Origin: Brachypterus glaber
Taxonomy: Eukaryota > Arthropoda > Insecta > Coleoptera > Kateretidae
DNA length: 64,000 nucleotides
Assembly: GCA_958510825.1 (NCBI GenBank)
Contig: OY294052.1
Location: forward strand, 3,989,816-4,053,815
Direction: 5' to 3'
The notes beneath the pieces are model-generated. The model searched no databases, was not told where the DNA came from, and worked only from the letters and a program-made list of their open reading frames with translations. Position 1 is the stretch's first letter. Each line of letters begins with the position of its first letter. Positions 47,386-64,000 of the stretch are shown here, in pieces. Position numbers and translations under genes: made by a program.

Positions 47386-48003
47386 AAATGGTGGCTATCT
47401 AAGGTAAAACACGAGAAATACCAATATTAAACGCTTCCCTAATTCATATTCCTAAAATGTAATCAAATCTAATTTACGAAAAAAAAACAACTGGAAGCGG
47501 TGTGATTTACTTAATGAAAGTATTTATTTCTCTCCGTGTAGAAAACTGGGTAGTGTTATACCTCGAAAAACAATAGTTGCGGTACATAATACCGAAAGAC
47601 AATCAAACATAATCAACGTCCCGCAAAATCCTCCTAGACGAGGATGCATAAATCCTTTCAACCCCTTTATTCCTGCATATACTTCCATGATATCTGTATC
47701 CCATATATACAAAAATGTATATATACATATATGTAAACTCTTCGATTTTTAAAAAGGAAGAATATTTGAAATTATTTGTAGTAAGAGTTATTGACATTTC
47801 AAAAATTTGAAATAAGGGTAAGTAAGTAAGTAAGTTTCGTCCACAAACAGGATCTGAACCTGATACCTTACCTAGGGGGATGGCCAATGTTAGAAATATA
47901 ACTAGAAAAATCTTAGCTAGGGCGGCAAATTTTTTATTTTTTTTTAGTTTCTTAAGTTTGGCCAGGGCGGCCAAAAGCCTAGAAATGCCCCCGATCCTAA
48001 TCC

Positions 48004-48300
48004 TTACGACCTTGGTCCTGCGATGAGGAAACTTTTAATGCGAAGCATCTCATATAGTCCTGGCTTAATGTATAACATATATGTGCGAAAATCGTCAAAA
48101 TCCAGGTGTTCGGACCATCCATGCTTATCCATGACATCCTGGATTACTTTAAGGATATCAAAGTCCGAATACGTTTTCCTCCGGTAACAGATTTTACGTT
48201 TCAAATATAAAGCTGAAGATTTTTCTGACGTCTTAAATAATATTTCAACGCAAAGCTTTTCCGAAAACTCTTTTGATATGCAAAAATAGATGTATTTAAA
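48004..48300 (-). other. Open frame of unknown function, possible gene fragment
   Basis: On the minus strand a frame is open from about 48300 to the stop at 48004 (about 98 codons). Composition is protein-like, with charged and aromatic residues: SKEFSEKLCVEILFKTSEKS, KVIQDVMDKHGWSEHLDFDD, FRTYMLYIKPGLYEML. No motif that I can name, no convincing start codon and no flanking exons. Could be a transposon or gene remnant. Confidence 0.3.
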
Positions 48301-48410
48301 TATTTAATAAATTGAGAACGCATTGAGGTAAAGACTTCACCATATTCCTTTTTTAAGGCCGATTTAGGCATAATTATCGCTAACTAAGCCATTCTGTCCT
48401 TTTCAATGGC

Positions 48411-49332
48411 CAGGGTATCTATTCTCGGGCTCGAGAGAACGTGAACAATTTTCGTAGGAAGGGAACTGATCACATCATATCAAAGTTCCTGAAAATTATA
48501 AAATGCTATTCTTGAATAGTAGTGAGCGTGATGGGATCTCTGCAGCCGGCTGCAGCGTTGCCAAGTATTTTAGCGGATTTTAACCAATCAGATTATACGA
48601 CACGAGTTTGCGTGCGCAGGCTGTCATTATTTTTATTATTTGTAAACAAGTTGCTGTGGTTTGAATAAATTTTATAATTAATATCCAAAAATGAATGTGT
48701 AAGAAATGACTGAAAATTAAAATAAAAACAGAAAAAGATCTGCGCCCACCAGCAGCCAACAAAAAAAATACTTTAAAATTTTATTCAGGACAACCCTCTT
48801 GTCAATAGTGGGCTGTTTAGCCCTGAATTCACTATAATTTTTTTGTTGGAAAGTTGGAAAGGGTCGGCCCTAGCCAACACTTCCCGTTATTCGTTCTCCA
48901 TTTGATCTTCCGCATCTTGCATATCTCCCAAAAGGGCAACAGCCCCCACAATTTCCAAATCGTCCATCGTTATATTATTATTATTAAAATATTATACATA
49001 TATATGTATAATAATGTATAATAATTTATAAATATAAAAAATCTTTTATTAATTACGATTAACTATTATAAAACAAAACGGTATTCAAATAAACAACACA
49101 AAACCAAAGCAAAAATAGGGTTATGTTCGAATGCGCGCGACTAACTTATATGTCAAAATTTCCGTGAACGACCGCTTCTCACGATCCCGAGTAGTAGAAG
49201 TAAAGTTCCTCAATTTTCGTGCGAAGTGAAGTTCAAGAATAAGTAGTTTTGCGTTTCGAGAGAAAGAATATGCAACCCACACTACCTTTCTCCCGGGAAT
49301 GCGTTCTCTCGACCCCGAGAATACATACCCAG
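48411..49332. mobile_element. Non-autonomous DNA transposon with ~31-bp TIRs, copy 2
   Basis: Second copy of the 8189-9167 element, 922 bp, ends GGGTATCTATTCTCGGGCTC and inverse. It has a single copy of the ~60-base segment duplicated in copy 1 and only a short ATT run near 48975. Confidence 0.8.
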
Positions 49333-50431
49333 GTGAGAAGCCATCTTTCTATTTGACCAATAAAACGGCTTAGGTTAGGTAGTGATAATTATGCCTGAAT
49401 CGATCTTTAATTATACAATTTAATTAAAAAATCTAGATACATGGTTATTCAGAAACAGGTACGAAAATTAGTGGTGATTTTACACTAAAAAATATGTAAA
49501 AAAGTTTCTATAATGGTTGGTCTGGAAATGAATCTTAATCACATGTCATTTTTATTTGGAAATTTTAACCAGGGACGAGCAAAATGGGGGTCTATAGCTA
49601 TGGCTATGTAGGCATGCCGACGGTCGGACGCTGGGCGGCCGCTGGACCATTGTTTGTTGGGTATAACATATAAGTTGAGCTTGAAGTAAGGGTGTATATA
49701 TATTTTTTGTATTCTGTTCTATGTAGGAAGGGTAATGTTAAGTATGAGGGAGGGTAATATTAAAGTTGTCTTTTTTTTTGTGTCGCAAACAAAGATGAAT
49801 TCTTACATGTAAAAAGTACTTTTTTTGCCAACGCCCAGGACCCGAGGTTGGCGTAAATTCTGGTAAAATTGTAAAATTCTTCAAATAAAAAGGTTATTTC
49901 AAAAACAAACCATTTAAATTTTATACCACTGGTTCATCCTATTGTAACATCCGAATTAGCAGAAAATAGAAATATGTTTAGAGTAACTCCATCTAGCGGC
50001 GTCAGCCGTCGAGAGCGGTAAAACCGCCGCCAGATAGAGCGACTCTAAAAATGTTTTCAGTAGAAAACATTTTTAGATAAATTATCTCCCTCTATTGTCC
50101 AATAGTCAAACTAGATATCCTAGACATGAAAAATTTAAATGGCGCTGAAGATTTCTTTAGTCTTGCTTAATCCTTTAAACAAGAAAGAAAATAGAAGAAA
50201 TCCTTTTAACATCAAAGAAAAAATGCTTTGTTCATCAGTGTTATACAATTTCTTTGTTTATCAGTGTCGGACTAACCTAAAAAATTTGCTTGTTTTTAAA
50301 TATTTTTGATAAATATTTTTATTTCGTCATGCTGTGAATAACGTCATAGGTTTACCAATTAATATTAAGTAAAATATTTTAAAGATAATTTCTTTTCCAA
50401 AAATATATATTTTTATTGTAAATAGTCTAAA
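49333..50431. other. Upstream region of PPT2-like gene
   Basis: Contains inverted repeats: CCATCTAGCGGCG (49989) with CGCCGCCAGATAG (50025) and a perfect 14-bp hairpin CTAAAAATGTTTTC (50045-50058) with its inverse (50063-50076). No TATA box clear enough to call. Confidence 0.5.
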
Positions 50432-53392
50432 ATGAAGCTCTCTATCATTGTAATTCTTTTCCTGTTTTCACTAAATAATGCGTATAAACCCGTGGTTTTA
50501 TTACATGGAATTATGACTGGATCAGAAAGTATGGAACTAATAAAATCAAGGATTGAAGAGGTAAGTAAAAACAAAATTTTCGATTTTTTTTTAAACATAT
50601 TTTTTTCCGATTTTTTTTTCAAAAAAAAAAAAAAAAATTGAAAAAAAAAACCATCTTTGACCTCCTTACCCCCACCCCGATTTTTTCCAACAAGAATATT
50701 CCACCTGAGAAGTTTGGATAAGCAGCCTATGTTCCAAATTTGCTTAAAAATGCTCAAAGCATTCTCGAGTTATCGCGGTCACAAATATTCCCACACAAAC
50801 CAACAGATCGATATTTTCGCGGTTTTTTTATCAGTAAATTTTTTGTGGTAACGCGGATTAATCTGTATGTATCTCTCTTTGTTTAATTGATGGGTTAAAA
50901 AAAGAGAAAAATACATATTCCCTTAACTTGGTTAGTAACCGCTGCTATTAAGAAAGATGGGGAAGCAAAATACAAACTATTGCATAAGGAAATACAAGGG
51001 AAAAATTCGTGGCCACTCAATATCAAAAATAAAATTTTTACCACATAGTATATCATAAAACCGGTTGCACTAACCGACTAAAATTCCAAACTTTACGTGA
51101 TTCTAAACTTTTATTTTTGATAGGGCTCCGTTTTTTTAGTAAATGTTTGTTAAGAACAATAATTGTTCCCTGTTGAAAATGACGGGTTGTGCACCATTTA
51201 TACCCACCCAGACCCGTCATTTTTAGTAGGGTTATAACTTTTTTGTTTAATTTTAAAGAAATAAAAAGCCGTTTTTAAACTAATGATTTTTCAAAATTTC
51301 AGAAACATCCTGGAACTCTTGTTTATAACATTGAAAGATTTGGGGGTTGGTCCAGTTTAGATAACATGTGGTACCAAGTTTCAGAACTAAGTAAAAACTT
51401 AAAAAACATCACTGATTTGCACCCTGATGGGGTACACTTTTTAGGTAAAAATCTAATTTAAGTATTTTCTAAAAAGGCTTTGCAAGATTTTTTGTTAACA
51501 GTAGGATTACTATATTTATTTATTACTATTTTTAACACACAAGATCGTGTGTAGTTTGTTGGGGGAGAATTTACAAAAAAAATCGAGCCTAATTCGCATT
51601 GGTGGACATTTAAATTTTGTATGACACAGATTGTGTATGATTATGCATAATTTTACCTAAAATTAAATAAAATTATGCATAATTTTACCTAAAATATGCA
51701 TACTATGATCATACCAGGTCAAAAATCATACATGGTCAAAATCTAAATATAATTATGCATTTTTACTTTTTTCCCGGGGCTAAATTAGGTAGATTAGCTA
51801 AGCTAATAGATGACAAATATTTATTTTTGATAAACTACGTATATTTATGTTTTAGGTTATTCACAGGGTGCCTTATTAGCAAGAACAATGTTACAAGCAA
51901 ATCCTGACCATAAAGTCCATAACTTCATATCTCTTAGTGGGCCACAAGCTGGTCAATATGGAAGTAAGTATGCCCACCACAAAAATGCCCATAAAAATAC
52001 TAAAATTTTACTTTTAGCGCAATTTTTACATCTATATTTTCCTGGAGCAGCCCTCAAAACAGCATTTGAATTATTTTACTCCAGAGTAGGTCAACATACC
52101 TCAGTGGGAAATTATTGGAATGACCCATATCACCAAGCTTTGTATTATAACTACTCTCAATATTTACCATTTGTTAATAATGCTTTACCTTCTACTAAAA
52201 GTGAACAATTTAAATCGGCTTTAACTAAATTAAATAAAATGGTACTTATAGGAGGCCCTGATGATAATGTTATCACTCCATGGCAATCTAGGTAAGTTTA
52301 AAGCCCAGAACTCTCTACCATATAAAAAATCGTGTGGAACTTGAACTGATCTCTTGGCGAATTTTAACAAGTCTGTTTTTTTCAAGCAAGATACAGTAAA
52401 TATTTTTATAACACGTTTGAATAGTATATGTTTGTGTATTGAATATAGTTATGTTTTATAAAATAAACTACGCAGTATATTCGCACATCCAATATTCGAA
52501 TCTGTTTTGAAAATATTCACTGTGCGATTTTTAATTTACTATCTTGCTTGATGAAACAGACCTTAGTAGACGCCCAGTTGTGTAATTACTGGCAAGGAAA
52601 ATTAGTAAAATCGTATTAATGGTGCAGGTCGCTTGCAAAACAACTGCACACTACGATATTTTAAGAACGCTTTGACATAGAGACTTGAAATTTTGACCAA
52701 ATTTTTTTTGCCACGTTGAAAATCTTTGGTCCAAAATAAAGTACCAAAAATTTTAACAATAGAATAGAATCAACGAGCTAATAACTCTTCTCTCTAGAAT
52801 AGGCATTTCATTCGTAAAAACTGACAAAAACTTCGGCAACATAAACATTCGTCTGTCTTACTCGCACATATTTTTTCTAACAGAGACAACAATACCAGTT
52901 ACTGGTAATTGTTATTGTTCAGGCCTGAATATACCTACTATTTGTTTACAAACAAACCGAGATGTTGGCGATACTTTATTTTAACGGTATGCCTATTTTA
53001 GAAAGAAGAGTTTTTAGTTCGTTGAATAGAATATAAAATTACAATACCCCCATATTTGGACGCTGAAACCAAATATGACAAAAAAATATTGCGCCGTTTT
53101 CGTACTTCCAAAGAAATATGTAAAATTTAAGGAGCAAAAATTAGTTTCAAATTGTTTTATGGACTCAATTTTAATTTTTTCTGATATTTTTAGTCAATTT
53201 GGATATTACAATACAAATGGCACTGTGATGAGTCTAAAGGACAGACCAGTATACAAAAGCGATAAAATAGGACTGAAATCTTTGGATGATAAAGGAAAGT
53301 TAATCCTAATCACTGTACCTGGAATAAACCATTTTATGTGGCATTTAAATATGTCTATAACTGATAATTATATTTTACCTCACTTAGATTAA
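50432..53392 (+). CDS. PPT2: Palmitoyl-protein thioesterase, PPT2 type
   Basis: Exons 50432-50560, 51303-51444, 51856-52291 and 53194-53392 join in phase to 301 residues, the usual PPT2 length. PPT2 is a lysosomal alpha/beta hydrolase that cleaves thioesters of acyl chains. Seen: hydrophobic signal peptide (about residues 1-17), early strand VVLLHGIM, nucleophile elbow GYSQG with Ser93 (codon split across exons 2 and 3), an acidic GGPDDNVITPWQS loop holding the catalytic Asp (226 or 227), and GINHFMWH with His282. GYSQG and the PDDNVITPWQSSQFGYY region favour PPT2 over PPT1. All introns are GT-AG; intron 3 holds a hAT MITE. No defect seen. Confidence 0.95.
52771..53024. mobile_element. hAT-type MITE, copy 3, in PPT2 intron 3
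   Basis: 254 bp, ends CAACGAGCTAATAACTCTTC and an inverse partner, flanked by AATAGAAT at 52763-52770 and 53025-53032. Same family as 5187-5434. Confidence 0.9.
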
Positions 53393-53471
53393 TTTTTAGT
53401 CTAATTTTAAAATACATAAGTCTATTTTTATATAACTTTATAGGTAATTGTTTTAAATTAATATTTTATTT

Positions 53472-53477
53472 ATTAAA
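53472..53477 (+). promoter_or_regulatory. Possible polyadenylation signal of PPT2-like gene
   Basis: ATTAAA variant about 80 bases after the stop codon; no AATAAA nearer. Confidence 0.35.
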
Positions 53478-53541
53478 ACTTCATTGTGCCATATATATGT
53501 GTTTTTATTAATTCCAAATACCCCATTTGCGCAAACATATA

Positions 53542-53705
53542 CAGAGCGATTTTAAAGTGCCGAACAGTTTGAAAAGAAAATACTTTTCGTTTGAAGCCAC
53601 GCCTCTGTTAGTTGTGCGCGACAATCCCATGTGATTGCTACGTACAACAGCTCGGTGGCCAGTAAAACGCACACAGCTTTCTTGCATTTTACTCATCGCT
53701 AATGC
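53542..53705. mobile_element. Tc1/mariner-like MITE, copy 3, right end lost
   Basis: Starts CAGAGCGATTTTAAAGTGCC and matches 4511-4680, breaking off after TCATCGCTAATGC. It lies between PPT2 and POLR3B. Confidence 0.75.
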
Positions 53706-54228
53706 CAGTCTTATACATTTAGGCCACCATCGTTGCAACGATGGTTTATCTTTAAACTTGGATTAAATTAACGGTCGATCAATCAGAACGCAGTATTTTT
53801 AACTTAAACTTAGTTTAGTCCATCTAATCTCAATTTAAAAATTGTGCAAGTGGCACTTAGACTCGCGCATCGAGGTTTCCGAGCCTATAACTAATTTTTA
53901 AGAAATTTACTACTTGTTTTACTCAAGAAAAAAAAATATGTATTTATTTTTTCGAGAGACGAATCGTGAGTTATGCCGTAGCTCAAATGTCCGTTAATTT
54001 CTAACAGGGTTTCGCTTAAATTGTAGTTAAATGGTTCAACATGAGCTAAAATATGTACATTTTAATCTCTTTAAGCTTATTTCACACTTTTATGCTAATT
54101 CATACTGTAGCGAAATTGGCAACAGCACAATACTGTGGCAACACTTCCACTGGGATAAATGATCCGTTGTACAGCATGGAACAATAACAATGGGAATTTT
54201 TTTAATAAAAAAAAAACAGTGATTTAAA

Positions 54229-59700
<5,472 letters not shown>

Positions 59701-59750
59701 ATCTAGTTTTTTTGTTGTTATTTTGTTCATATCTATTATATTTATATTAC

Positions 59751-59756
59751 ATTAAA
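59751..59756 (+). promoter_or_regulatory. Possible polyadenylation signal of POLR3B
   Basis: ATTAAA 51 bases after the stop codon, in an AT-rich 3' region. Confidence 0.4.
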
Positions 59757-60490
59757 ATTTACTGCTAAGTATTCTGTCTTTATTATATTTTTTTACAGCT
59801 ACACTATCAAAAATTACCCTAGATTGAAAACGTTTATTTGCAAGTATTTTTTATAGAATTTTGAACCATTTTCACTTTCGTCTGTCCATTCGTCTTGTCC
59901 GTCGTACTTTTTGTAGGCACGATAACTCAAAGACGGAATGTCCGTTTGAAACGAAAGTTTTAGAAAAAATTAAGTTCTATAAGAACCATGTCCTTCAAAA
60001 ATAAATAAGTTATAGAAGGATAAATCCTAGAGTTCTTAAATTTTCCGCCCCAGCCGCATTTTCAAGGTTAGTGACATACCAGATTAAACTTTTTATGGAA
60101 AATTCCGTATAAGATTATCCAACTGTGGATATTATGGTAAATTTTGTACCTAAAAATATTCATATGGTGGTACAATGGAGTGGAAGGGGTTAATTAAGAG
60201 AAATTCAGGTCTATTCAAGTTCGTAAATAATATTGCTATTTTGGGAATATTGTTTACACACGTGACCTGATTGCCATCCCAATTAAAAAAAATGCTGTCT
60301 TCAACAATAGGGGCGCATGTTTGAAAAATTATACAAAATAGAAGGAAAAGGTAAAATTTGTTTAACTCCACGGGGCGGGGAAATACATTTTAAATGCTTA
60401 GATATGATTCGTGAAAATTTGTATTAGTGGTTTTCGAGGTCACAAACTGAAACTGATAGTTATTTATGGTACTGATACTACTGATATAAT
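59757..60490. other. Intergenic stretch between POLR3B and IVD
   Basis: Mostly AT-rich with a GTCCGTCGTACTTTTTGTAG tract typical of decayed repeats. A 73-residue minus-strand ORF (60150-60371) has a hydrophobic start but no recognisable family. Confidence 0.45.
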
Positions 60491-60830
60491 AGTTATTTAT
60501 GGTACTAGTGGGTAAAGTAAGATATTGCCCATGAGAAAATTAACCTGCGAGGGGTCAGCCAAGCAGGTTAATTTTCGAGAGGGCAATATCGGTTTACCCA
60601 TGAGTGCCATACAAGGTTTTATCCAATAAATAGCTTAGGAATTCATATTTTTATTAAAAATTTTAATGACATTTACAAGAAAATAATTTGACAAGTGACA
60701 GTTGAGTGGGTAAAATAAATAATTATCCACTGAATAAAGTAAAAGCCACGCGGAGGTTATTATTGAGTTTATCTATTTAAAATAAAGCTGGTAATTGTCT
60801 TATATCTATATCTGTATGTATTGGATAAAA
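60491..60830 (+). repeat. Dispersed ~330-bp repeat with internal hairpin, copy C
   Basis: Closely similar to 46-375. Here the hairpin is best preserved: GGGTAAA, GATATTGCCC and AAAATTAACCTG (60510-60547) pair with CAGGTTAATTTT, GGGCAATATC and TTTACCC (60564-60599). It lies about 200 bases upstream of the IVD start. Confidence 0.75.
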
Positions 60831-61036
60831 AAAATTATCCACCCCTGGTAGGCGGAGTTAAGTCTAGCGCAGCTCACACCATGAGGTTTTTACTTTTTTT
60901 AGTGTATAGATACTACCTACCATCCTATAGTAACTGTGTTCTATAAAGCAACAAAAACAAACCTGACCTTGGCCATAAGATATCAAGTTTAATTTATTTC
61001 ACATTTAATATTAGTCAATAGAGTGTTGTATTAAAC

Positions 61037-63630
61037 ATGGCTTTAAATTTAAGTAGAAGACTGTTAAAAAATGTTAAAATTAATAAATTTAATGTCCGTG
61101 AGGTGTCTCAACATTACCCCATAGATGAACATATTTTTGGACTAAATTCAGAACAAATACAAGTAAGTAAAATTGTATTTTTAAAGCTTTAAAGTTTATA
61201 AAAATTAATAAAATTGTAAATAATTATACATATTAGAATGGTACTTAAAAAATAATTTTTAGGGGCACCCGCCCCCTAATTTTTTTTTAAATTGTCTAAA
61301 AATGATGTGTACCAAGTTTGGGGTCGCTAGCTCAACGTTAACCCATGCCGCATCGACACAAAAAATATTTTTAAGGGTGTAAAAGCAAAACGATAAGTCT
61401 TATCAAAAAAATGCAAAGAACAATAAATATTTAAAATAAAAAATACATTTTTTGAAATAACGAAAACAAAAATATGTTTTGTGACTCCTTTTAACTACCC
61501 ACCTATCCCTTGTGTGCATATATTATTAAAAAATATTAAAATTATAATAAATTATGTATTTTTGCAGCTTAGAGAAAGTATTTTCAATTTTGCACAAAAG
61601 GAGTTGGCTCCAAAAGCAGGAGAGATAGATAAGAAAAACAATTTTGATGATTTAAGACCTTTTTGGAAAAAATTAGGAGATTTAGGAACATTAGGTAATT
61701 TTTATAAAAAAAATACGTTTTTATATGGAATTATCTTAGTAATATGACAAAATCTTTTATCACGAATGATAATGTAGTTATTTAAATACGAAGGTCAAAA
61801 GTTAAATTTCGATTTACATGTAAAAACTGTATTTAAAATAATTGTGAAGGAGCCCAGGCCAAATGTTGTAATTCCCTTTGATTGTATGCACGTATTTTGA
61901 TAATTTTGTGTTTTTTGTCTGTAAATTAATTATAATTATATATTAACTAGCCGAATACCCGTCCGTTGCACAGGGAATTAAGATTAACACTTTTTACCAC
62001 CTTGGGGGTCGAATAACAAAATTTCCTGAAACACGTATCTTTTCGATTTCAATAAAGAATATTTTTGCCAAATATTGAGATTCTAGATTAACAGGTCTTT
62101 GAGATGCGCACACTTTTCAAAAAAGGGTTATATTTACAAAATTTACCACCTTGGGGGTCGAATATCGAAAAATCCTGAAACACCTGTCTTTTCGATTTCG
62201 ATAAAGAACATTTTTGCCAAATATGAAGATTCTAGATTAAGGGGCCTCTGAGATACGCACACTTTTTAAAAAACCTTTCAACCCCGTTTCACCCCCTTAA
62301 GGGTAGAATTTCGAAAAATCCTTTCTTAGTGGCTGCTTACATCATAAAATAAATAAACTTTCCAAATTTCAAGTTTCTAGGACCAGAGGTTTGGGCTGGG
62401 CGTTGATTGCTGAAGGGAGTTCGCATTTTATATAATAGATAAGGTTATTGGTATTTTGAAAAAATATTTGAGGTAAGAGTGTCACAAAAAAAAAGTTTCT
62501 TCCAAAACCAGGAACTTGAAACAAACCACATGAGTAAAACCAATTGACCAACAAAGTGCAAAGAGAAAAAATGGGTCTCCCATGACATTACAGGTTCACT
62601 ACTTAACATATCTATATCATTGACTAAAAAATAATGGTGGGAACTAACGTTAGAACGACTTGACCTACCGTTAGATAAATGTGGTTTGAATGTTAGGTGC
62701 CTAACGTTAGGGTCTAACGTTAGAATAACGTTTATCCAACGTTAGCTGTTTTATCAAACGTAAGATAAACGTTCTAACGTTAGAAAACGGGACATTTATA
62801 CATTAAATACGCGTTACAAAAAGCGTTTATCTAATGTTAAATGTCTACTAGGGAATCCTTCACAGTTTTGAAATCTTCAATTATCGAGTATTCGGAAGGT
62901 CTCAAGTTCAAAGCCCGGCTGTGGAAGAAAAACTTTTATTTTATACTCTTATCTCAAATATTGTGTCCGAATAACCAATAACCTTTCATTGCATGTATTT
63001 TAGGCATCACAGCCGCGCCAGAATTTGGAGGCACAGGAGGTAGCTATATGGACCATGTAATCATCATGGAGGAACTATCCAGAGCGTGTTCTGCAATAGC
63101 TCTAAGTTATGGGGCACATTCAAACCTGTGTGTGAATCAAATAAACAGAAACGGAACCGAAGCACAAAAAAATAAATACCTGCCGAAAGTAAGAACAACA
63201 GTTTTGAAAAGAATCATTCAATAAACAGATAGTTTTTAAAATAGAATGAAATGTCCGAATCGAGCATTTCATTCTATTTTTTTTACAGTTTAAAAAATGC
63301 ACACATAAAGAAATAAAAGTTGCACTTTATACTAAAAATAGGTGCGCGTTCCGGCTCAAAGAATCATATTTTGAAAAAATATATCGAAATATACTTCAAG
63401 ACGAAACGTAATTAAAAAATATAAAAGTAAAAATAATAATAAACTTGATTCAGGTTCAATTTTTTTAGTTGTGTAGTGGGGAACATATAGGGGCCTTAGC
63501 TATGTCTGAGCCCGGATCTGGATCTGATGTGGTTTCCATGAAACTAAAGGCTGAGAAAAAAGGGGATTATTATATTCTAAATGGAAATAAATTCTGGATT
63601 ACAAACGGTCCAGATGCAGACGTACTTGTA
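61037..63630 (+). CDS. IVD: Isovaleryl-CoA dehydrogenase, mitochondrial (5' part)
   Basis: Exons 61037-61162, 61568-61694, 63004-63188 and 63469-63630 give the first 200 residues in one frame; the usual length is about 420, so the rest lies right of the window. IVD oxidises isovaleryl-CoA to 3-methylcrotonyl-CoA in leucine breakdown in the mitochondrial matrix, passing electrons to ETF through FAD. Seen: a basic, Arg-rich N terminus without acids ([18 protein letters not shown]) suited to mitochondrial import, [27 protein letters not shown], and the FAD/substrate motif [20 protein letters not shown] followed by [21 protein letters not shown] and [11 protein letters not shown] favour IVD over other acyl-CoA dehydrogenases. 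Introns are GT-AG; intron 2 holds a Helitron. Confidence 0.95.
61947..62439 (-). mobile_element. Non-autonomous Helitron in IVD intron 2
   Basis: On the minus strand it starts TCTATTATATAAAATGCG (5' TC, 62439) and ends CGGCTAG (61947), preceded by a GC hairpin CCCTGTGCAACGGACGGG a few bases inside. The flanks are A on the 5' side and T on the 3' side, as expected for Helitron insertion between A and T without duplication. The 3' half contains two tandem units of about 149 bases (from 61995 and 62144). No Rep/helicase ORF. Related fragment at 15420-15620. Confidence 0.85.
62640..62790. repeat. Cluster of CTAACGTTAG palindromes
   Basis: The 10-base palindrome CTAACGTTAG occurs exactly at about 62646, 62701, 62713 and 62776, with close variants CCAACGTTAG and ACCGTTAG between, within about 150 bases of IVD intron 2. 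Confidence 0.7.
63238..63280. repeat. Perfect 16-bp hairpin in IVD intron 3
   Basis: AAAATAGAATGAAATG (63238-63253) and CATTTCATTCTATTTT (63265-63280) are exact inverses around an 11-base loop. Confidence 0.75.
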
Positions 63631-64000
63631 GTAAGTATTCTCTAAAATTTCACTTTTTAAAAACATTTTCTTATAATAACACTGCTCTACAAAAAAGATT
63701 TTTTTTTATTTGCCGGCGAGATTTTAGTTGCGTCTGGCTATATTTGATGCGCTGATTTCGGATCCTTTCTTTAACTAAAATGGTGTCGGCAAATTTTTGA
63801 GTGTTGAGCAGTGTTGGCAAAAAGCATAATAGGTAGGTAATAAATTTATCGCTATGTCATTTTTGAACCACCAATCATAGCTGCCTTGATCCATTAATTA
63901 ATAAGAGTTCTTTTCTCTTATTTATCAATGCATTTTTTTTTACTCAGATGGATTCTGTGCCGAGTTTATCATCAAAGATCTAGGATATTAGTCTAGCAAT
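63631..64000. other. Start of IVD intron 4, no further exon seen
   Basis: Begins GTAAGTATTC. No segment encoding the expected next part of IVD was found before the right edge. Confidence 0.55.

Noticed and set aside
47830..47880. B-box-like GGTTCAGATCC on the minus strand with a TTAC repeat beside it
   Set aside because: No A box at the right distance and no second copy, so a SINE call is not supported.

Overview
This window looks like nuclear DNA of an animal, most likely an insect and perhaps a beetle. It is strongly AT-rich, its genes have GT-AG introns, and most of it consists of decayed non-LTR retrotransposons, short DNA transposons (hAT, Tc1/mariner-like, PIF/Harbinger-like), a Helitron and tRNA-derived SINEs. 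The species assignment is inference from gene structure and repeat types; no single marker fixes it.

Layout. Bases 1-32300 hold no gene I can support. They are a mosaic of transposable elements, many nested in one another, separated by AT-rich sequence without long ORFs. From 32333 to 36252 lies a three-exon short-chain dehydrogenase/reductase (SDR) gene whose first intron has taken in a 5'-truncated LINE. From 36300 to 50400 the repeat mosaic returns. From 50432 to the right edge the window is gene-dense: a four-exon PPT2-type palmitoyl-protein thioesterase gene (50432-53392), an eleven-exon, full-length RNA polymerase III subunit 2 gene (POLR3B/RPC2, 54229-59700), and the first four exons of isovaleryl-CoA dehydrogenase (IVD, from 61037, running off the right edge). 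All four genes are on the + strand. They have unrelated roles (oxidoreductase of unknown substrate, lysosomal thioesterase, Pol III catalytic core, mitochondrial leucine breakdown), so I see no pathway cluster. I assembled every exon junction by hand; all keep the reading frame with GT-AG borders.

The best supported mobile-element calls carry target-site duplications (TSDs) visible on both sides: three hAT-type insertions with 8-bp TSDs (5187-5434, 52771-53024, 54879-55109), a larger nested hAT element (17166-18730) with TSD ATTTCATG, a LINE with a 17-bp TSD (25624-27311), several elements with TA duplications, a TAA-flanked MITE (13077-13317), and a non-autonomous Helitron (61947-62439, minus strand) inserted between A and T inside an IVD intron. 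I found no CRISPR array, no rRNA or functional tRNA gene, and nothing that I would call a new biological system. The most interesting observations are the same ~30-base repeat end lying just upstream of splice acceptors in two unrelated genes, a repeat family that ends in a conserved hairpin, and the nested element structures.
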